From Diphasiastrum complanatum (Eukaryota > Streptophyta > Lycopodiopsida > Lycopodiales > Lycopodiaceae), in NCBI GenBank assembly GCA_029204225.1, contig CM055093.1, forward strand, positions 1,797,155 to 1,861,154: a stretch of DNA of 64,000 nt, in the 5' to 3' direction. The first letter of the stretch is position 1. The number at the start of each line of letters is the position of its first letter. Position numbers and translations under genes: made by a program. Positions 1-11,594 of the stretch are shown here, piece by piece. The notes under the pieces were generated by a model, which was not told the DNA's origin, did not search any database, and worked only from the letters and a program-made list of their open reading frames with translations.

Positions 1-419
1 TTTTGTTAAGCAACTAGCCGGTTGTAGTCAACAACTCTACCCGTACACCCCCACTGTGATGTGTGGCCCCATATTTTAACCCAAGTACCATTTTGTTTTA
101 ATGAATTCATAAATGCTTATCGTGAACTTTTATGTGTTTTAAAAATAATTCAAATTTTTTTTTTCTTTCACTTGAGCACATCTCAAGTTTTCAATTGCAC
201 GCATTGAATTATTTATAAAACTAGTTTTATATCACAAGTTACAATAATGAAGCTTTTTGGTGGATGTTATGTTCCCTTTTCTAAATAGCACTAGATATAT
301 TTCTCTTTATATATGACTTTGTGAAATTTCTAAGAAATAGATGCCGTGCCAATGTATATTGCTACATATAATATTAAAATGAATCTTGTGGGATTGATAG
401 TGGAGCTAGCTCCCCATGA

Positions 420-615
420 CATACAAAAGGACATTTTTCCACTTTACTTATCCTATGATAATGTACACAGATCAATCTATACTACAAGTAGTCAAGAATG
501 TAAGATAAGTGGAATAGGAACCATTCCACTGTATGATTGGATTCATCCAAAAGGATGAATCTTGCGAATTATTCTTTATGTTCCTAAGTTAACCAAGAAT
601 CTGCTTAGTGTTACC
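420..615 (+). pseudogene. copia protease-region scrap
   Basis: A degenerate piece of the Ty1/copia polyprotein just downstream of the protease active site. The translation around residues 28-65 of the frame beginning at 346 (SYDNVHRSIYTTSSQECKI, then GIGTIPL) aligns with the same region of the better preserved copia-3 below (SYDGPIKSIYTANDEACKI, EGVGSIPL). After an in-frame stop, a further short stretch reads YVPKLTKNLLSV, also a copia hallmark. The DSG catalytic motif is absent, and nothing copia-like is seen upstream of about 420. Seen directly: the motif run. Inferred: a relic of an older insertion on the plus strand, opposite to copia-1 beside it. Confidence 0.7.
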
Positions 616-673
616 TGCAGTACGAAGCCAATGACAAGCCGAACCCAATAATCAGACACACAAGATCTGAGGA

Positions 674-830
674 GCTCTGATACCGTGGCAATAATCTGAT
701 GAGCACCATCAATCAATCACCATAAGCAAATCACCAAGAGAAAGAGAAAGAACACACCATACATCTAATTACACTTACTAAAGAGAGTACAATAAACCCT
801 GAATATATATAGAAGAAAACAATTAAGTTG
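674..830 (-). mobile_element. LTR start and primer site of a minus-strand copia
   Basis: Positions 674-685 read GCTCTGATACCG, the reverse complement of the initiator tRNA-Met primer site with one mismatch. An LTR-like TG start (TGGCAATAATC) follows at 686. This places the end of a minus-strand LTR here. The sequence to 830 is AT-rich and non-coding and would be LTR. Its relation to copia-1 is unclear: RNase H of copia-1 lies directly to the right, so this could be a second insertion abutting it. Confidence 0.45.
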
Positions 831-833
831 ACT

Positions 834-1300
834 TTAGACTAGCCTACAGCTACTTACAACTGTCAACAATAAATCACATAACACCAGTAACAAGTAAACA
901 TTATCTATGAAGATTTGAACATTGATCTGATATACTCCAAGATTAGATCTAATGCTTGATGAAAGCACTTTTGTGGGGGCCCAATGGCTTAGTAAGTAGA
1001 TCGTCAATACAAGGAGTGACGAGTTACATGCTCCAAATAGATTTCTCTCCAATAAGCTTTCTCTCACAAAATGGTGTGCCACTACTATGTGCTTGCTTCT
1101 TGCATGAAATATGGGGATTATTGGCAAGAGCTTGGGCCGAGAATTTATCACACTTGATCATGGTAGATCACCTCCTGATGGCACTTTAGCTCCAGTGATA
1201 ACCTCTTGATCCAAATCACCTATTTGGTAGTTTGTAGTGAGTGCTTTGTACTCGGCCTCAATGAAGAGAGAGATATAGTAATCTTGCATTTTGGAAAGCC
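834..1300 (-). pseudogene. copia-1 RNase H remnant
   Basis: C-terminal part of the copia polyprotein on the minus strand. The frame starting at 1151 contains PIFHARSKHIVVAHHFVRE, which matches the copia-3 RNase H tail PIFHARSKHIEICHHFVRE. Further right, a reading such as TEYKALTT corresponds to the TEAEYKALTT motif of RNase H. Stops and shifts interrupt it. RNase H degrades the RNA strand during reverse transcription. Here it can no longer be made. It belongs with the RT and gag pieces at 1,970-3,087. Confidence 0.75.
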
Positions 1301-1969
1301 AAGATATTAAGAATTGCCTCCAGAAAGGAGTGTATGCATCTTAATAGACTTTCGATCCATCTTGTCACTTGCAAAGGTCCGAATCGATTGCCAACAATGG
1401 ATAGATCTTCACTTTTATAAGACTAGACCATAATCACAAGATGAAGAATACATTATCTTAGAATCCTCTATGGCCATCTTCAATGAATGATATTAGATCT
1501 TCATAAATTGACTCAATTTGTGCACACAAAAACTTAGATCAGGTCGCCCTAGTAAATGGTAAGCCAAATCAGGAGCCTTAACAAGACTCCTAAAAATGTG
1601 GATGTCCTCAAAGGATCTCTCATCACCTTTATTAGGATCTTTTTACAGATTTTGCTCCATTGGAGTATCTATGCTCTAGAATTTTTCCATGGAATGTTTT
1701 TGCAACACAGAGTGAGCATAATCTAGATTGGCATCTAAAGACAGATTTTCATAAAAATCAATTTTTAGAGTTAGGTCCCTAGGGAATGTAATGTATCTCT
1801 CCTAGATCTTGCATTTTAAAACTCACACCAAGTGCTAGCTTGGTTTCATCAACTAGCTTTGATACAACTTCTAACAAAGAATAATGTCTTAACAAAAATA
1901 GAAGAATGACAATATGCTATCAACAAAACTTTAGATACATGGAAGATCATAGTCACTAAGAGTAAATCC
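1301..1969. other. decayed copia-1 interior, no gene
   Basis: No open frame of useful length. By position this should be the RT to RNase H interval of copia-1. Short words on the minus strand are compatible with that, but I see no catalytic motif. Treat as degraded element interior. Confidence 0.4.
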
Positions 1970-2384
1970 CTAGTGAGATAAGAAAAGAATTAAGGTCTGA
2001 ATACCATGATCTTGGTGTTTGCTTGAGTCCATAAAGACTTTTGAAGAGCAAGCACACTTTGGACTCACCACCTTGATGAATCCCCGAGGGTTGTTCCTAT
2101 AGACTCTCTCCTCAATGAAACCATTTAGAAAAGCATTGGTACATCTAATTGGAACACCTTCCACTTAAAAAAATCAAGCAAGAGAAATAAGAATCTTATT
2201 GTCAACCATCTTTGCAACTGGGTGCAAAGGTCTCCTCATAATCAAACGCGATGGATATGAGCAAATCCATTGCACATAATCTTGCTTTATGCTTGTTGAT
2301 GGTTGCCATCATGATTTGAACTTGATCCGAAATACCCACTTGCAACCTCACATCTGTTGGATGGAGGATCCACAAAGCACCCAA
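1970..2384 (-). pseudogene. copia-1 reverse transcriptase fragments
   Basis: Two minus-strand pieces of the copia RT. The frame starting at 2384 ends in NKHKARL...DYEETFAP, the conserved N-terminal RT run. The frame starting at 2164 carries NAFLNGFIEERVYRNNPRGFI, equivalent to NALLNGFLEEDIYMEQPQGFI in copia-3. A frameshift or stop separates them, and the YVDD box is not recoverable. Non-functional. The family (RVT_2 type) is certain. The element is the same as the gag piece to the right. Confidence 0.8.
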
Positions 2385-2459
2385 TTATTGATTGGTGATC
2401 AATGCATCATACACTTGCTTCATGGCATCAAATACCACTCCTTGGTATTTAGTGCCTCT

Positions 2460-3087
2460 TTACATTCTTTGCTCTTCATGAGAGACATAAAAAACATAAT
2501 TAGTGAAATCAAGATCCACTTGTTTGCCTTTGTCAACATATGAGAGCCTCTTAGGCTCAGATCTATCTCTCATGGATCTTCTTGGTGAGAAAATTCGAGG
2601 AGAGTCTTCTTCAAAACTTGGTAGCTCCTCCTTAATGGCATAGGATTGGACAAGGTTATCAAATCCACTTCTCAAGCCATTGAGAATGACTTGAACTAGC
2701 TCATTTTTGATTGATGGAATCACCAATACAAATAAGTTCTCTATGAATATCTTTTACTCTCAAAACATAACCAGATGCACTCTCATCACTCTTTTGGCTA
2801 CTTTGAAAGATTTGATTTCTAAGAGTGAGAAGCCTAGAGGTATTCTTAGCCTCATAGATAGTCTTGAGACAATCCCAAGCTTCTTTGGATGTTGTACAAG
2901 TACCTATCTCCCTCAATATCTCATTAGAGACATTCATCTTAATGTATTGGAGAGCCATACTAGCTCTCTTTTGTATTATTTGAACCTCTTGAGAACTTGT
3001 GGTTCTTCTCAAGGGCCAAGAACTATGTCCCCACATGTCTTGAGGATGCAAGATGGTACTCCTCCCTCATTTTCCAAATTGGAATAG
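2460..3087 (-). pseudogene. copia-1 gag joined to pre-RT linker by deletion
   Basis: The right-hand frame (starting at 3051) is the gag N-terminal UBN2-type domain (ALQYIKMNVSNEILREIG, AWDCLKTIYEAKNTSRLL). The left-hand frame (starting at 2726) continues with ELVQVILNGL...LVQSYAIKEELPSFE. It then runs straight into SPRRSMRDRSEPKRLSYVDK, the basic linker that normally sits between integrase and RT. The gag zinc knuckle, protease and integrase are therefore missing: an internal deletion joined gag to the linker in frame. Gag would form the virus-like particle. This copy is dead. Confidence 0.8.
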
Positions 3088-3905
3088 TTTGAAGTGGACA
3101 ATCTTTCACTTGGTTCCAACAAGGATGAGACCCATTGAAGACAATTGAAGTGAAGAAAAACCAAAAGATGAACAATAAATGTTGCTACACACTCTCAATA
3201 GGATCCAATAATAGAGTACTATCTCCTCCTATGAAATATCTTGCACACTATTGTGAATTGATTCTCACTAGCTACACAAATCTCACTAAAAAACAACATC
3301 AATTTCACATCAAATGATGGAGTATAGGCAAAGTTAGGATAAAACAACTCTTAGCACGTGTGAAGTACTCCTGAGAAACCAAATATTGACTCTAATACAA
3401 AGATATTGCATGAAACAAAATGGCTAAGATATCAAAACAGTGCCTAGAACCACGTACACAGATGAGATTGGCAAGGCATACAACTGTGATTTTGGATCAA
3501 CCAAGCAATCTCTTGACCAAACCAAATAGTGTCAACCCAGGTCTAGGTGCCCTAACCTAACCCTCTTCAAAAGCTTATAACCTTTGATTTGGCTCTACCA
3601 AATGGAATGAAACTGATTGCATAAAAAACTAGACAAAAATAGCTTCAAAACAAGCTATCAAGGAAGATAAATGGATCAAGCATGAGAGAGAACTTACAAA
3701 CTGAATTTGGATGTTCCTCACACATGTTTGAGCACCTGTATTTTCGTACGAGTACCAGAATCAGACACAATCAATGTCCTTTTGAGCTCTCTTGATCCAA
3801 ATTGAACAAGATAGCTAGGAAAATGGGCCTTGAACAATTTCTAGCTCAAGATTGAGAAAAGTTTTCACTTAGAATGGATCAAAATGCATGGTAAACCTTA
3901 GGTAG

Positions 3906-3917
3906 GCTCTGATACCA
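3906..3917 (-). other. copia-1 primer binding site
   Basis: GCTCTGATACCA on the plus strand is the reverse complement of TGGTATCAGAGC, the initiator tRNA-Met primer site of copia elements. It lies immediately next to the LTR end at 3,918 and fixes the minus orientation. Confidence 0.85.
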
Positions 3918-4675
3918 TGTTGAATTTCACATGTGTGGATTGTCCACAACATGTACTTGTGGATCTCCTAAGGTGTGTAGATGCAACCAAGATTAAGATT
4001 AGATTGAGATTCAAGATCAATCTAGATCCTATGGCAAAAACCACACTACTACCATGCAGTCAAACACTTCCAACTCTCACTCACACGTGTGGGAAGTATT
4101 CAAAAAAATAATCTAAGTAAAAACAAGCTGCTCTCCTCGGGTAGAGAGAGAAAAAAGCATCATGAGATCTCAGGTAGAGAGAGAAAGCTAGAAATCCAAT
4201 AACTCACAAAATCCATTATAATCACCAAATCAATTAGACTCAAAATGAGGAGTACAATGATACTAGTAGATCCACGAGCTACCACTATGCTTAACTATGA
4301 TTGGACCATACTTTTTCACCTCTTGATCCTATTGGACCATAGATCCATGCACCTCTTAATTCTATATGGACTATATTCAAGCACACCTCAATTTCCTATT
4401 GGACCTCACCAAGGTGTCTCCACCTCTAAATCCTATTGGACCTCCTTGGAATTCATCAAATAAGAGCATTACACTTGTCTACACTTCGAATTGGCACGTG
4501 TTTAGCCTCTTACTCTATTTTTGGCTCAATAGTGGCATTACAAGTGGAATGCATAATTTGCCATCTATGCCAAATTTATTTATTCCTATCAACAATCCTA
4601 CACCTAGATGCTTATGTAAAAAACATAAGACCCCTATAGTCTAACATAGATAATCTTTTTCAATTCTTCACAACA
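3918..4675 (-). repeat. copia-1 5' LTR, family A, outer end truncated
   Basis: Starts TGTTGAATTTC next to the primer site. It matches the LTR at 22,966-23,782 along most of its length, sharing the CTCTCCTCGGGTAGAGAGAG block and the repeated TCCTATTGGACC motifs. Similarity fades after about 4,675, so roughly 90 bases of the outer end are missing compared with the 817-base copy. CACGTG-like palindromes occur in it. Confidence 0.75.
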
Positions 4676-5410
4676 CCTGACTCCCCCACGCGCCCAACCA
4701 ATATAGTACTAGTTTTCGACTTTTCTTCCTCTTCTGTCTGATAACGTTTCGGCGCGTCCAACCTACATTATGCAACTGCTGACATTGTAAAGCGCGCCTG
4801 ATTCTGATATTGGGTCTGCGAATGGCTTTCGCAACGAAATGAACAACACAAAGTTGTCCCAATGCAAGGAGGTCACACGGAAATCCACCAGCACCTTGTC
4901 CTCCACCATCGCCTCCTAGGCCTAGGGGCATGCCACGTGACCCGCCATGACTGAAGGAGTACCCGAATGATCTGTGCGCTTGCTGAACTGATATTCAGAC
5001 GTGAAATTCAAGTGTAAAGTTTTTTTTATTGTCATGTTAGTGCTTATGTAGAGCGGAGTTTTTGAAATGGATTGCCCTCATAAGTTTCCATGAACGTATC
5101 ATATCTCTAGGTATGGAATTTGGTGGCAATATGTTTTACTAATTGAACTGTTCATTACTTTTTGGCGCAGGTACCATGTTGTAATATTATTATTGGTGGA
5201 CGTTTACAGCCTCGGATTATTGACAAATGTATGGCTGTAATTACAAGCACGCTTAACTAATTAATGCCTGAAGTTAGAGCTAGTTTTAACCACAATACTT
5301 AGAATGCGGGCGGTACCGAAAACTCAAAAAAAAACGGCAACCAAACGGTACCGGTTTTCATTCTCTCTCTAAAGTCAAATTTCTTCCATTTTGAGCCCAA
5401 ATTTCCCTTA
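4676..5410. other. unassigned, locally GC-rich stretch
   Basis: 4,680-4,960 is more GC-rich than its surroundings. On the minus strand it keeps an 87-codon frame with a glycine-rich run (GLGGDGGGQGAGG). I recognise no family. It might be a host exon or an element leader. 5,000-5,410 is AT-rich with no gene seen. Confidence 0.25.
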
Positions 5411-5528
5411 ATGACTATGGCTTGGGAGCTAGGTCCAGGAGGAAACTCCAGGAGGGATCTAGGTTTGGATGCCCTTTTGGTTGTTTTGCAATAGGATCTA
5501 GTCAGATCTTCATTTGGTGATCTTTACA
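5411..5528 (+). repeat. gypsy-1 5' LTR remnant
   Basis: About 60 bases at 5,411-5,470 (ACTATGGCTTGGGAGCTAGG onward) are nearly identical to 11,383-11,442 inside the 3' LTR. The remnant ends in TTTACA one base before a primer site. Everything upstream in this LTR is lost or diverged. Confidence 0.65.
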
Positions 5529-5529
5529 A

Positions 5530-5541
5530 TGGTATCAGAGC
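5530..5541 (+). other. gypsy-1 primer binding site
   Basis: TGGTATCAGAGC is a perfect initiator tRNA-Met primer site, placed directly after the LTR remnant and fixing plus orientation. Confidence 0.8.
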
Positions 5542-8500
5542 TATGGATTTGCATCAATTAGAAGGTGGAGCTACTTCTTGTATTTTCTCAGTTTTTGTGG
5601 ATTTCTCCTTGCAATTTTCGACTAATTTTGGGGTAGATCTCAAAATTCTCAGCCAAGACTTGGTGTGAACATTTTCAGAGATGTAATGGAGCTGACCTGA
5701 GCTTTCATGAAAATTAAATGGGACTAGACACCATTAGGGGGCCCAAAACACCAAAAATTAGTGTATTTTTGATGATTTTTGAGCATGAATACCTCTCAAT
5801 TGGGGGTCTGAACCCGTTGGTTCTTGTTATAAGCTTAAAGATATGATGGATTGCGTCTGTTTTGACCATAATGCATCTAATTTGGATAGGTGAGCATTAG
5901 ACACCATCATGTTGAAGTTTTGCTTGTTGAAGGAGGCCAAAAATGCATTTTTTGCATGATCTGAGCTTATGATTGCTTTCTGGACCTGTTATAAGCCTCT
6001 ATGCCTCTCTAATGAACCTTATTAGAGTGCTTGTAGCCTCTGATCCAAGGCTTTTTGGGCTGGGATGTGTTTTCTGAAAATTTCTCTCCACAAAAGTGCA
6101 CCCTCCTACCTGTTTTTCATGCATTTATTGCTCGCACATGTGAAGCTAGGGGTGCAAGGTGATGTGGCAAGTGCCTTGTAGACCCACTCTCCCTCTGTAC
6201 TATGCTTTACAGCAATCAATTTGGTGTCCTGTAGAGAAAGTTATGGCTGTCGGAAGTTTGGCAATTTTTGAGCTAAAATTTGCAAAATTTTCGAAATGTT
6301 CTGATGCATGCATGCTTGTAACTCAATGTAGTGCTTGTTTGTTGATAAAAATGTATGGATAGACCTGTATGCATGCATGGATGCATGTTGCATGTGTAAT
6401 CAGTAGATTTCTTGCATGAAGCTATTTTTGTCAATTCTAGTTCAAAAAGCAGATTTCTTAGTGGCTAAGTTGATTATGGGATTTTTTTCGTTTTTTGAAG
6501 AAAATCAGTGCATGTCGAAATTGATATGTGACAGTGCCTGTGAATCAATAAATCGATCATTATAATCGATTTTCATAGTTGGTCTATTTCGAACTGATTT
6601 TGTGAATCCCAATGCTAATTTCTCAGTTTCTTGGCAATTTACGTAAAAATTGATTTTTTTTTTGAAATCACTACATATCAAGTAGGATGGATGCTGGATG
6701 TTTCAGAATCCTTCCAATATGTGATGGTAACTGTGAAACTGTCAAGTCAATGTTTGGTCGATTTTCACAATTTAGGTCCATATTGAATGGATCATGAAAA
6801 TCCTAGTTTATGTAAAATTTGAAGAAACCATGGACGTTTTCAATTTGTTCCTATTCTTTGGTTATTGATCAAACTGAAATGACTTATAAAGTGAATGATC
6901 CTACTGAGTTGAAATCAGTCGATTGTTAAGATCACTGTAACCTTCACTTTTAGTTGAAGATTTTGTGAATCTGTCAATTAAGGAGCATTTCTTGTTCAGG
7001 GGATCAATAAGGACCAAGAATAATGTAAATCCAGTAGAACAGTTCGATGCTGATCTATAAGGGGATTTGCTAGGGATTAAGTGTGGCACTTAATGAACAA
7101 ATCAAAATTGCCAAGGTGATAGTGCTAAAGTTAGTGATACCAAATTGAACTTTTTCCTAGTACAAATTTGGGGTTTTGTTAACCTGAACCATTTTTGGAA
7201 GGGGGAAAAAGAGTGGAAGCCTAATATGTACATGATTGCTGGTCTTAGTGATCCAATTATTTAATTTACATTCAACTCCTGAAGTATAACTAATTGCAAG
7301 TGAGAATAAAATTGGGAATTATTCAAGAAGACTGCCTCTGGGAATTTGGATTCCTTTTCCCCAGTGTGAATTAGAATTTTCGAGGATTCTAAGGGAAAAG
7401 TAGTGGCAAGACTGATAATCCATTTATGAAACCATCTCTGTTTTGCAATTGGATTTAAATCTTGCAAAGTAATGCAGATAGAAGGTGTTCCATACATGAT
7501 TCTAGTAATTTGGATTCTTTTCAATTATAGAGTATTTCTCTATAATGACAAAACCGACCAAGAGAGTTCTAACTTGTTAAAAGAATTAAAGTTCTTTGTA
7601 CCGATTCTGGAATAGATATTGTATATCTAGGACAGTATGATATTCGGTTTTTGTTGAAATCTATGTTTCTTTTGTGATACATTCTATTGTACTGGGATGA
7701 TACATTCTGTTTGTCCATGTCGGGTACAATATGAAATGGTATTCTTTGAGTGACACTAAACAAGCCTGAGTGATTTCAATTGTTAGGATTATCTCCTGGA
7801 ATTGCTTGTGAATTTGATCCTATATCTGGGTATAGGATAGCCAAATCATCTTTTTTGACTTTATGGGCAAAACAGATCTGGATGCAGAGAATTCTTGGAG
7901 AAAAAGCTGGTGGTATGGGACATCAGTGATTCTAAAGGGGATTTCTTGGATAGAATGATCTGTAGATCAATGGTTAGGGATTGCTGTAATGGTAATACTA
8001 ACAAAGTCCATTGGTTTTTGTTAAGGGTATTTTGGGAAATTATGAGATATAGATCGATCCCTTAATGGTATCTCATTAATTACAAAATATGGAAGCCCTT
8101 AAATCTATTTCTCTATTTTATTAGACCTCTACTCTTTAGAAATTTCTTATTACATGACAATTGGATTGAGATTCATATAATTTCTTCTAGTGTAGAACTC
8201 TGTTATGAAGGACTGTTATAATTATATGAAATTGTACTTCCATATAAGATTTTTAAATATGGCTCGGAACTTAGGTTTCCTGAACCCTAACGCTAGTCTC
8301 TCTTTGATAGTTGATTATTGAGAGTTAATATTTCTATCATTTGGGATAAGATATTCTATGATTCTGAGTAAAAGTCCTAATTGTAAAAGTATTGGATACT
8401 CATTATTGACTTTTTTGAATCTTTGATATCTTATACGTTGTCTCCTGGGAACTATTAAATTGAAATTCTAAAATTTCTTTTTCAAAAGGTGGGAAGAAAA

Positions 8501-11016
8501 GATAGGAATAAGTCTTTCGAGGAACCAGCCAGCTGCATTGATTTTGGAAAAAATTTTGTATGTGTGCAATGGTAGAACTATCCAGTTTGAAATAGACAAA
8601 CTCTCTAAGTGATTATTTTGAGTAATCTGGAACTAGATGAGTTTTGGGGTTATTGAGCTATGAGATATTCATTAATATGGGAAGTAGTGGTAAAGATTAA
8701 ATTAAGATTCACTAATTGTTACCAAGTACCATTTTGTTATGGATTGGATCAGTGTAATAAAGCTTTAATCTTAACTCTATGTCCAAAGATGTCTGTATGA
8801 GTTAGCCTAATCTTGGTTTGTACGCTAAGATCTGTTGTAGGCTGATTTGTAGAAGAAATTTTGTTAATAAGAGTCAGATGGTTGGAAAACTTATGATGTG
8901 GAGTTATTCACTTCAAAGATTTCCCAGATATGCTATTTACTTATGAAAAATAGAGTTCTTTGGTAGCTGAGTTGCAAGATTCTCAGTGAATTATGTGAGT
9001 AACATATGCAGATTGTGGATATTTGTCAGTTTATAGCCTATGTTTATGTATACGAACATAGTTGGATAAGTTGCTTATGTACATCTTAATCTTGTAGATC
9101 TACTATGTGTTTCCTATGTACTGAGTTTATATCGTATACTTAAACTAGTCAGAGTACATAGACATATGAACAATTAATGTGTGGAACAGTTACTTGTAGG
9201 TTAATGTCTCTTTCTATAAATAGGATAATTCATTAACTAATTTATGGTTTGGAAGAAGATCTAAATGTGGTGTTTTACATGTATAATTGAGATTTGCACC
9301 TAGACATTTAAGATTTCTGAATCATTTACAATTGACTCGAGTAATTGGATTACTCCTGATTAGAAGTTAATTGGATGAATAAGCAGTGTGAAGAGAATTC
9401 ACCGGGAATTGCTTATTTGGTCTATATTGCTTATAAATCATATGATTAGTGAGTCATTTGGAGTCATTTATGAGAACTGTGCATAGAATATAGAAGATTC
9501 TTGATATAGAAAATTTCTTGAAGGAGAAATATCCTAAGTTATTGACTATATCCCAGTGAGCTCATATACATATATTGGATGACAGAGTCTAACTAATGTC
9601 AAGGATAACCACTGAATTCAGTTGGAATTTAGCAAAACTTTATAATCTCTAGATGTGGTTCTAGGTGATTGTATAAAGTTTATTATTTGTTAAAGACAAA
9701 TGTTATTATGGTCTTTAATCACTAGGTTGATTATAAAATTTCGAACTCATAATCTGATTAAGAATCGGGATGGAAGAATATTCTTAGAATCCAGTAATTT
9801 TTTTTATGGAAAAAATTTCAAAATGTTTCTTATATTTCCTGAGTGGTATATTGTGCATATACTCCAGTATCTCTAAATGATTAAGTATGGGTTTAGAATC
9901 CGATAGATTATAATTGATGAATCATAAGATTCTAAATGTTTATGATTGACGGATCATAAATTGATACTTAAAGGTCATTAGATGATTAAATGGGAAACAT
10001 GATGATTCTTAAGATGATGAGTAATTCCTGATCAATTGGTGGAGTTAAAATTTAGATTTGTTATTTGAACTCTAAATTTGTGTACAAACTTGAGATTGTT
10101 TGGATCTCACAGGTGTTTTCATTAAGTAATTGTTTACTTATGAGGACTTTGCTTACCTTTCAGATTGTAGTCAAGGAATGCTTGTGTACTGTTTATCAGC
10201 CTAAAATCTCTAGTTAATTAGGAGCAGTTAAGTCTATCAAGATTGAATGGTTGCTATTTTCTGGTATATGATGCTAGGGATAGAGCACTTATCTTAGGAG
10301 AGTATATGTGGTACTCATGACTGAGTTGAAGTCATTTTTATCTTGATGGATCTCCTAAGAGATTTTGGTGGGAGGAGTTTTGTACCAAGAAGCATTTATG
10401 ACAGGTCTACAAGTAATTTGTGGATAGTCTTGGACATTATAATTGTTCTGGATCTTTAACTTTTGAGCATTGATTTCCAATGTAAGGTGAGGACTCACCC
10501 AGTGATTCATGTAAATTGAGGTACATGAAGGTGATGCTATTAGATTGGAGAGAATCAAACCCAATAGGGAAATTTATCTTTTAGGGTACTTGTAAAAGGT
10601 CGATATAGGATTTCAATGTAGAGACAGAGAATTATCCCATCTCTAAATACTTATTTGATATTGAAGTCATACTAAAGATTGATTTTCAAGGTAATTGTGA
10701 AAATTAAATGATTGATTAAAAATTTAATCTTCGAGTTTGGTCGACTGCTCATCCGGTGTATCATGTAAATTTAGTTTATATATGATGACAGTTTGATGTA
10801 TTGAAGATTTTGCCCATTTGGAAGATTTATCGTTCAATGTACCTTTGGACCCTGAATGAGTACTCAGGATCAGAGACAAACAATTGAGAAATTGTGCAAT
10901 ATCTGTGTGCTTACTTAGGTTGGTTGGTCAAATTGAGAATAATGATTCATGGGAAGAGTTAAAAGCATACAAATTGCGTTTTCCCTAGTTACTCGTTCTG
11001 AGGACATAACTAGTTT
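5542..11016 (+). mobile_element. gypsy-1 interior, heavily decayed
   Basis: About 5.5 kb bounded by a primer site on the left and a polypurine tract plus LTR start on the right, the size of a gypsy interior. No open frame above about 90 codons survives and stops are dense in all frames. The sequence is rich in TG and TA, as expected after long cytosine methylation and deamination. Recognisable coding words remain only near the 3' end (see 10,740). I could not place RT or integrase motifs with confidence. Confidence 0.6.
10740..11000 (+). pseudogene. gypsy-1 pol C-terminus with chromodomain-like remnant
   Basis: Broken plus-strand frames read HPVYHVNLV, then VPLDPE-VLRIRDKQLRN, then LVGQIENNDSWEELKAY. 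These correspond to the end of chromovirus integrase (IHPVFHVS.L), the linker, and the C-terminal half of a chromodomain (LVKW......ATWE..). Several stops and shifts intervene. Chromodomains steer integration to particular chromatin. This one is dead. Confidence 0.6.
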
Positions 11017-11026
11017 AAGGGGGGGA
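11017..11026 (+). other. gypsy-1 polypurine tract
   Basis: AAGGGGGGGA lies four bases before the LTR start TGTTACG. It is the usual primer for second-strand synthesis. Confidence 0.7.
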
Positions 11027-11029
11027 GAA

Positions 11030-11445
11030 TGTTACGTCCATGTCCTGTATAAAAGAATCGGAATAATTCCTGACGTGGCTAGCCGGTCACTCCATAGGTG
11101 TATATGGTTATTGGTTATGCCTCGTCACTCCGGGCTTGGCTTGTAAAGTAATTAATAATCATATGAGGGCCTAGACTTATAATTGCATAGGAGCACATGC
11201 ATAGTGAATGACTGCTTTAATGCAAGAATAGGAGATTAATAGCTCAATATAGGTTGCATGGGAATCCTAAGGAGGAATATTCTCTTTCTCATGAGGAGAA
11301 TATGTCCGTTGGAAACTCGCCCATCCTCCTATTGGAAATTCAGTTTCTTGAGCATGTTTCCCCTCCTCTCTCTTAGGTTCTTCACTATGGCTTGGGGGCT
11401 AGGTCCAGGAGGAAACTCCAAGAGGGATCTCGGTTTGGATGGATG
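11030..11445 (+). repeat. gypsy-1 3' LTR, 3' truncated
   Basis: Begins TGTTACGTCCATG after the polypurine tract. Its later part matches the 5' LTR remnant at 5,411-5,480. Similarity stops near 11,445, so the LTR end and any target duplication are lost. Confidence 0.65.
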
Positions 11446-11594
11446 GTTTTGCCCATCTGAATCTATCCTAAGGGAGATTACATGCATACTCCAATGCTTA
11501 CTACAAACAAGAGATAATTAGTTAAATTGAAGGAATTACAATACCTAAAACAAAATGTTACTTGAATATATTCTATGTAATCACTTACTTTTGC

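Noticed and set aside
3906-3917. Possible tRNA gene at the GCTCTGATACCA sites
   Set aside because: Only the 12-base complement of the tRNA-Met 3' end is present, next to LTR ends. These are primer sites, and no cloverleaf surrounds them.
4668-4931. Glycine-rich minus-strand frame as a host protein
   Set aside because: Length and motif are too weak, and no splice or neighbouring exon could be supported. Listed only as unassigned.
11258-11521. Plus-strand 87-codon frame near the gypsy-1 3' LTR
   Set aside because: It lies inside LTR sequence that is repeated at 5,411-5,480 and shows no motif.
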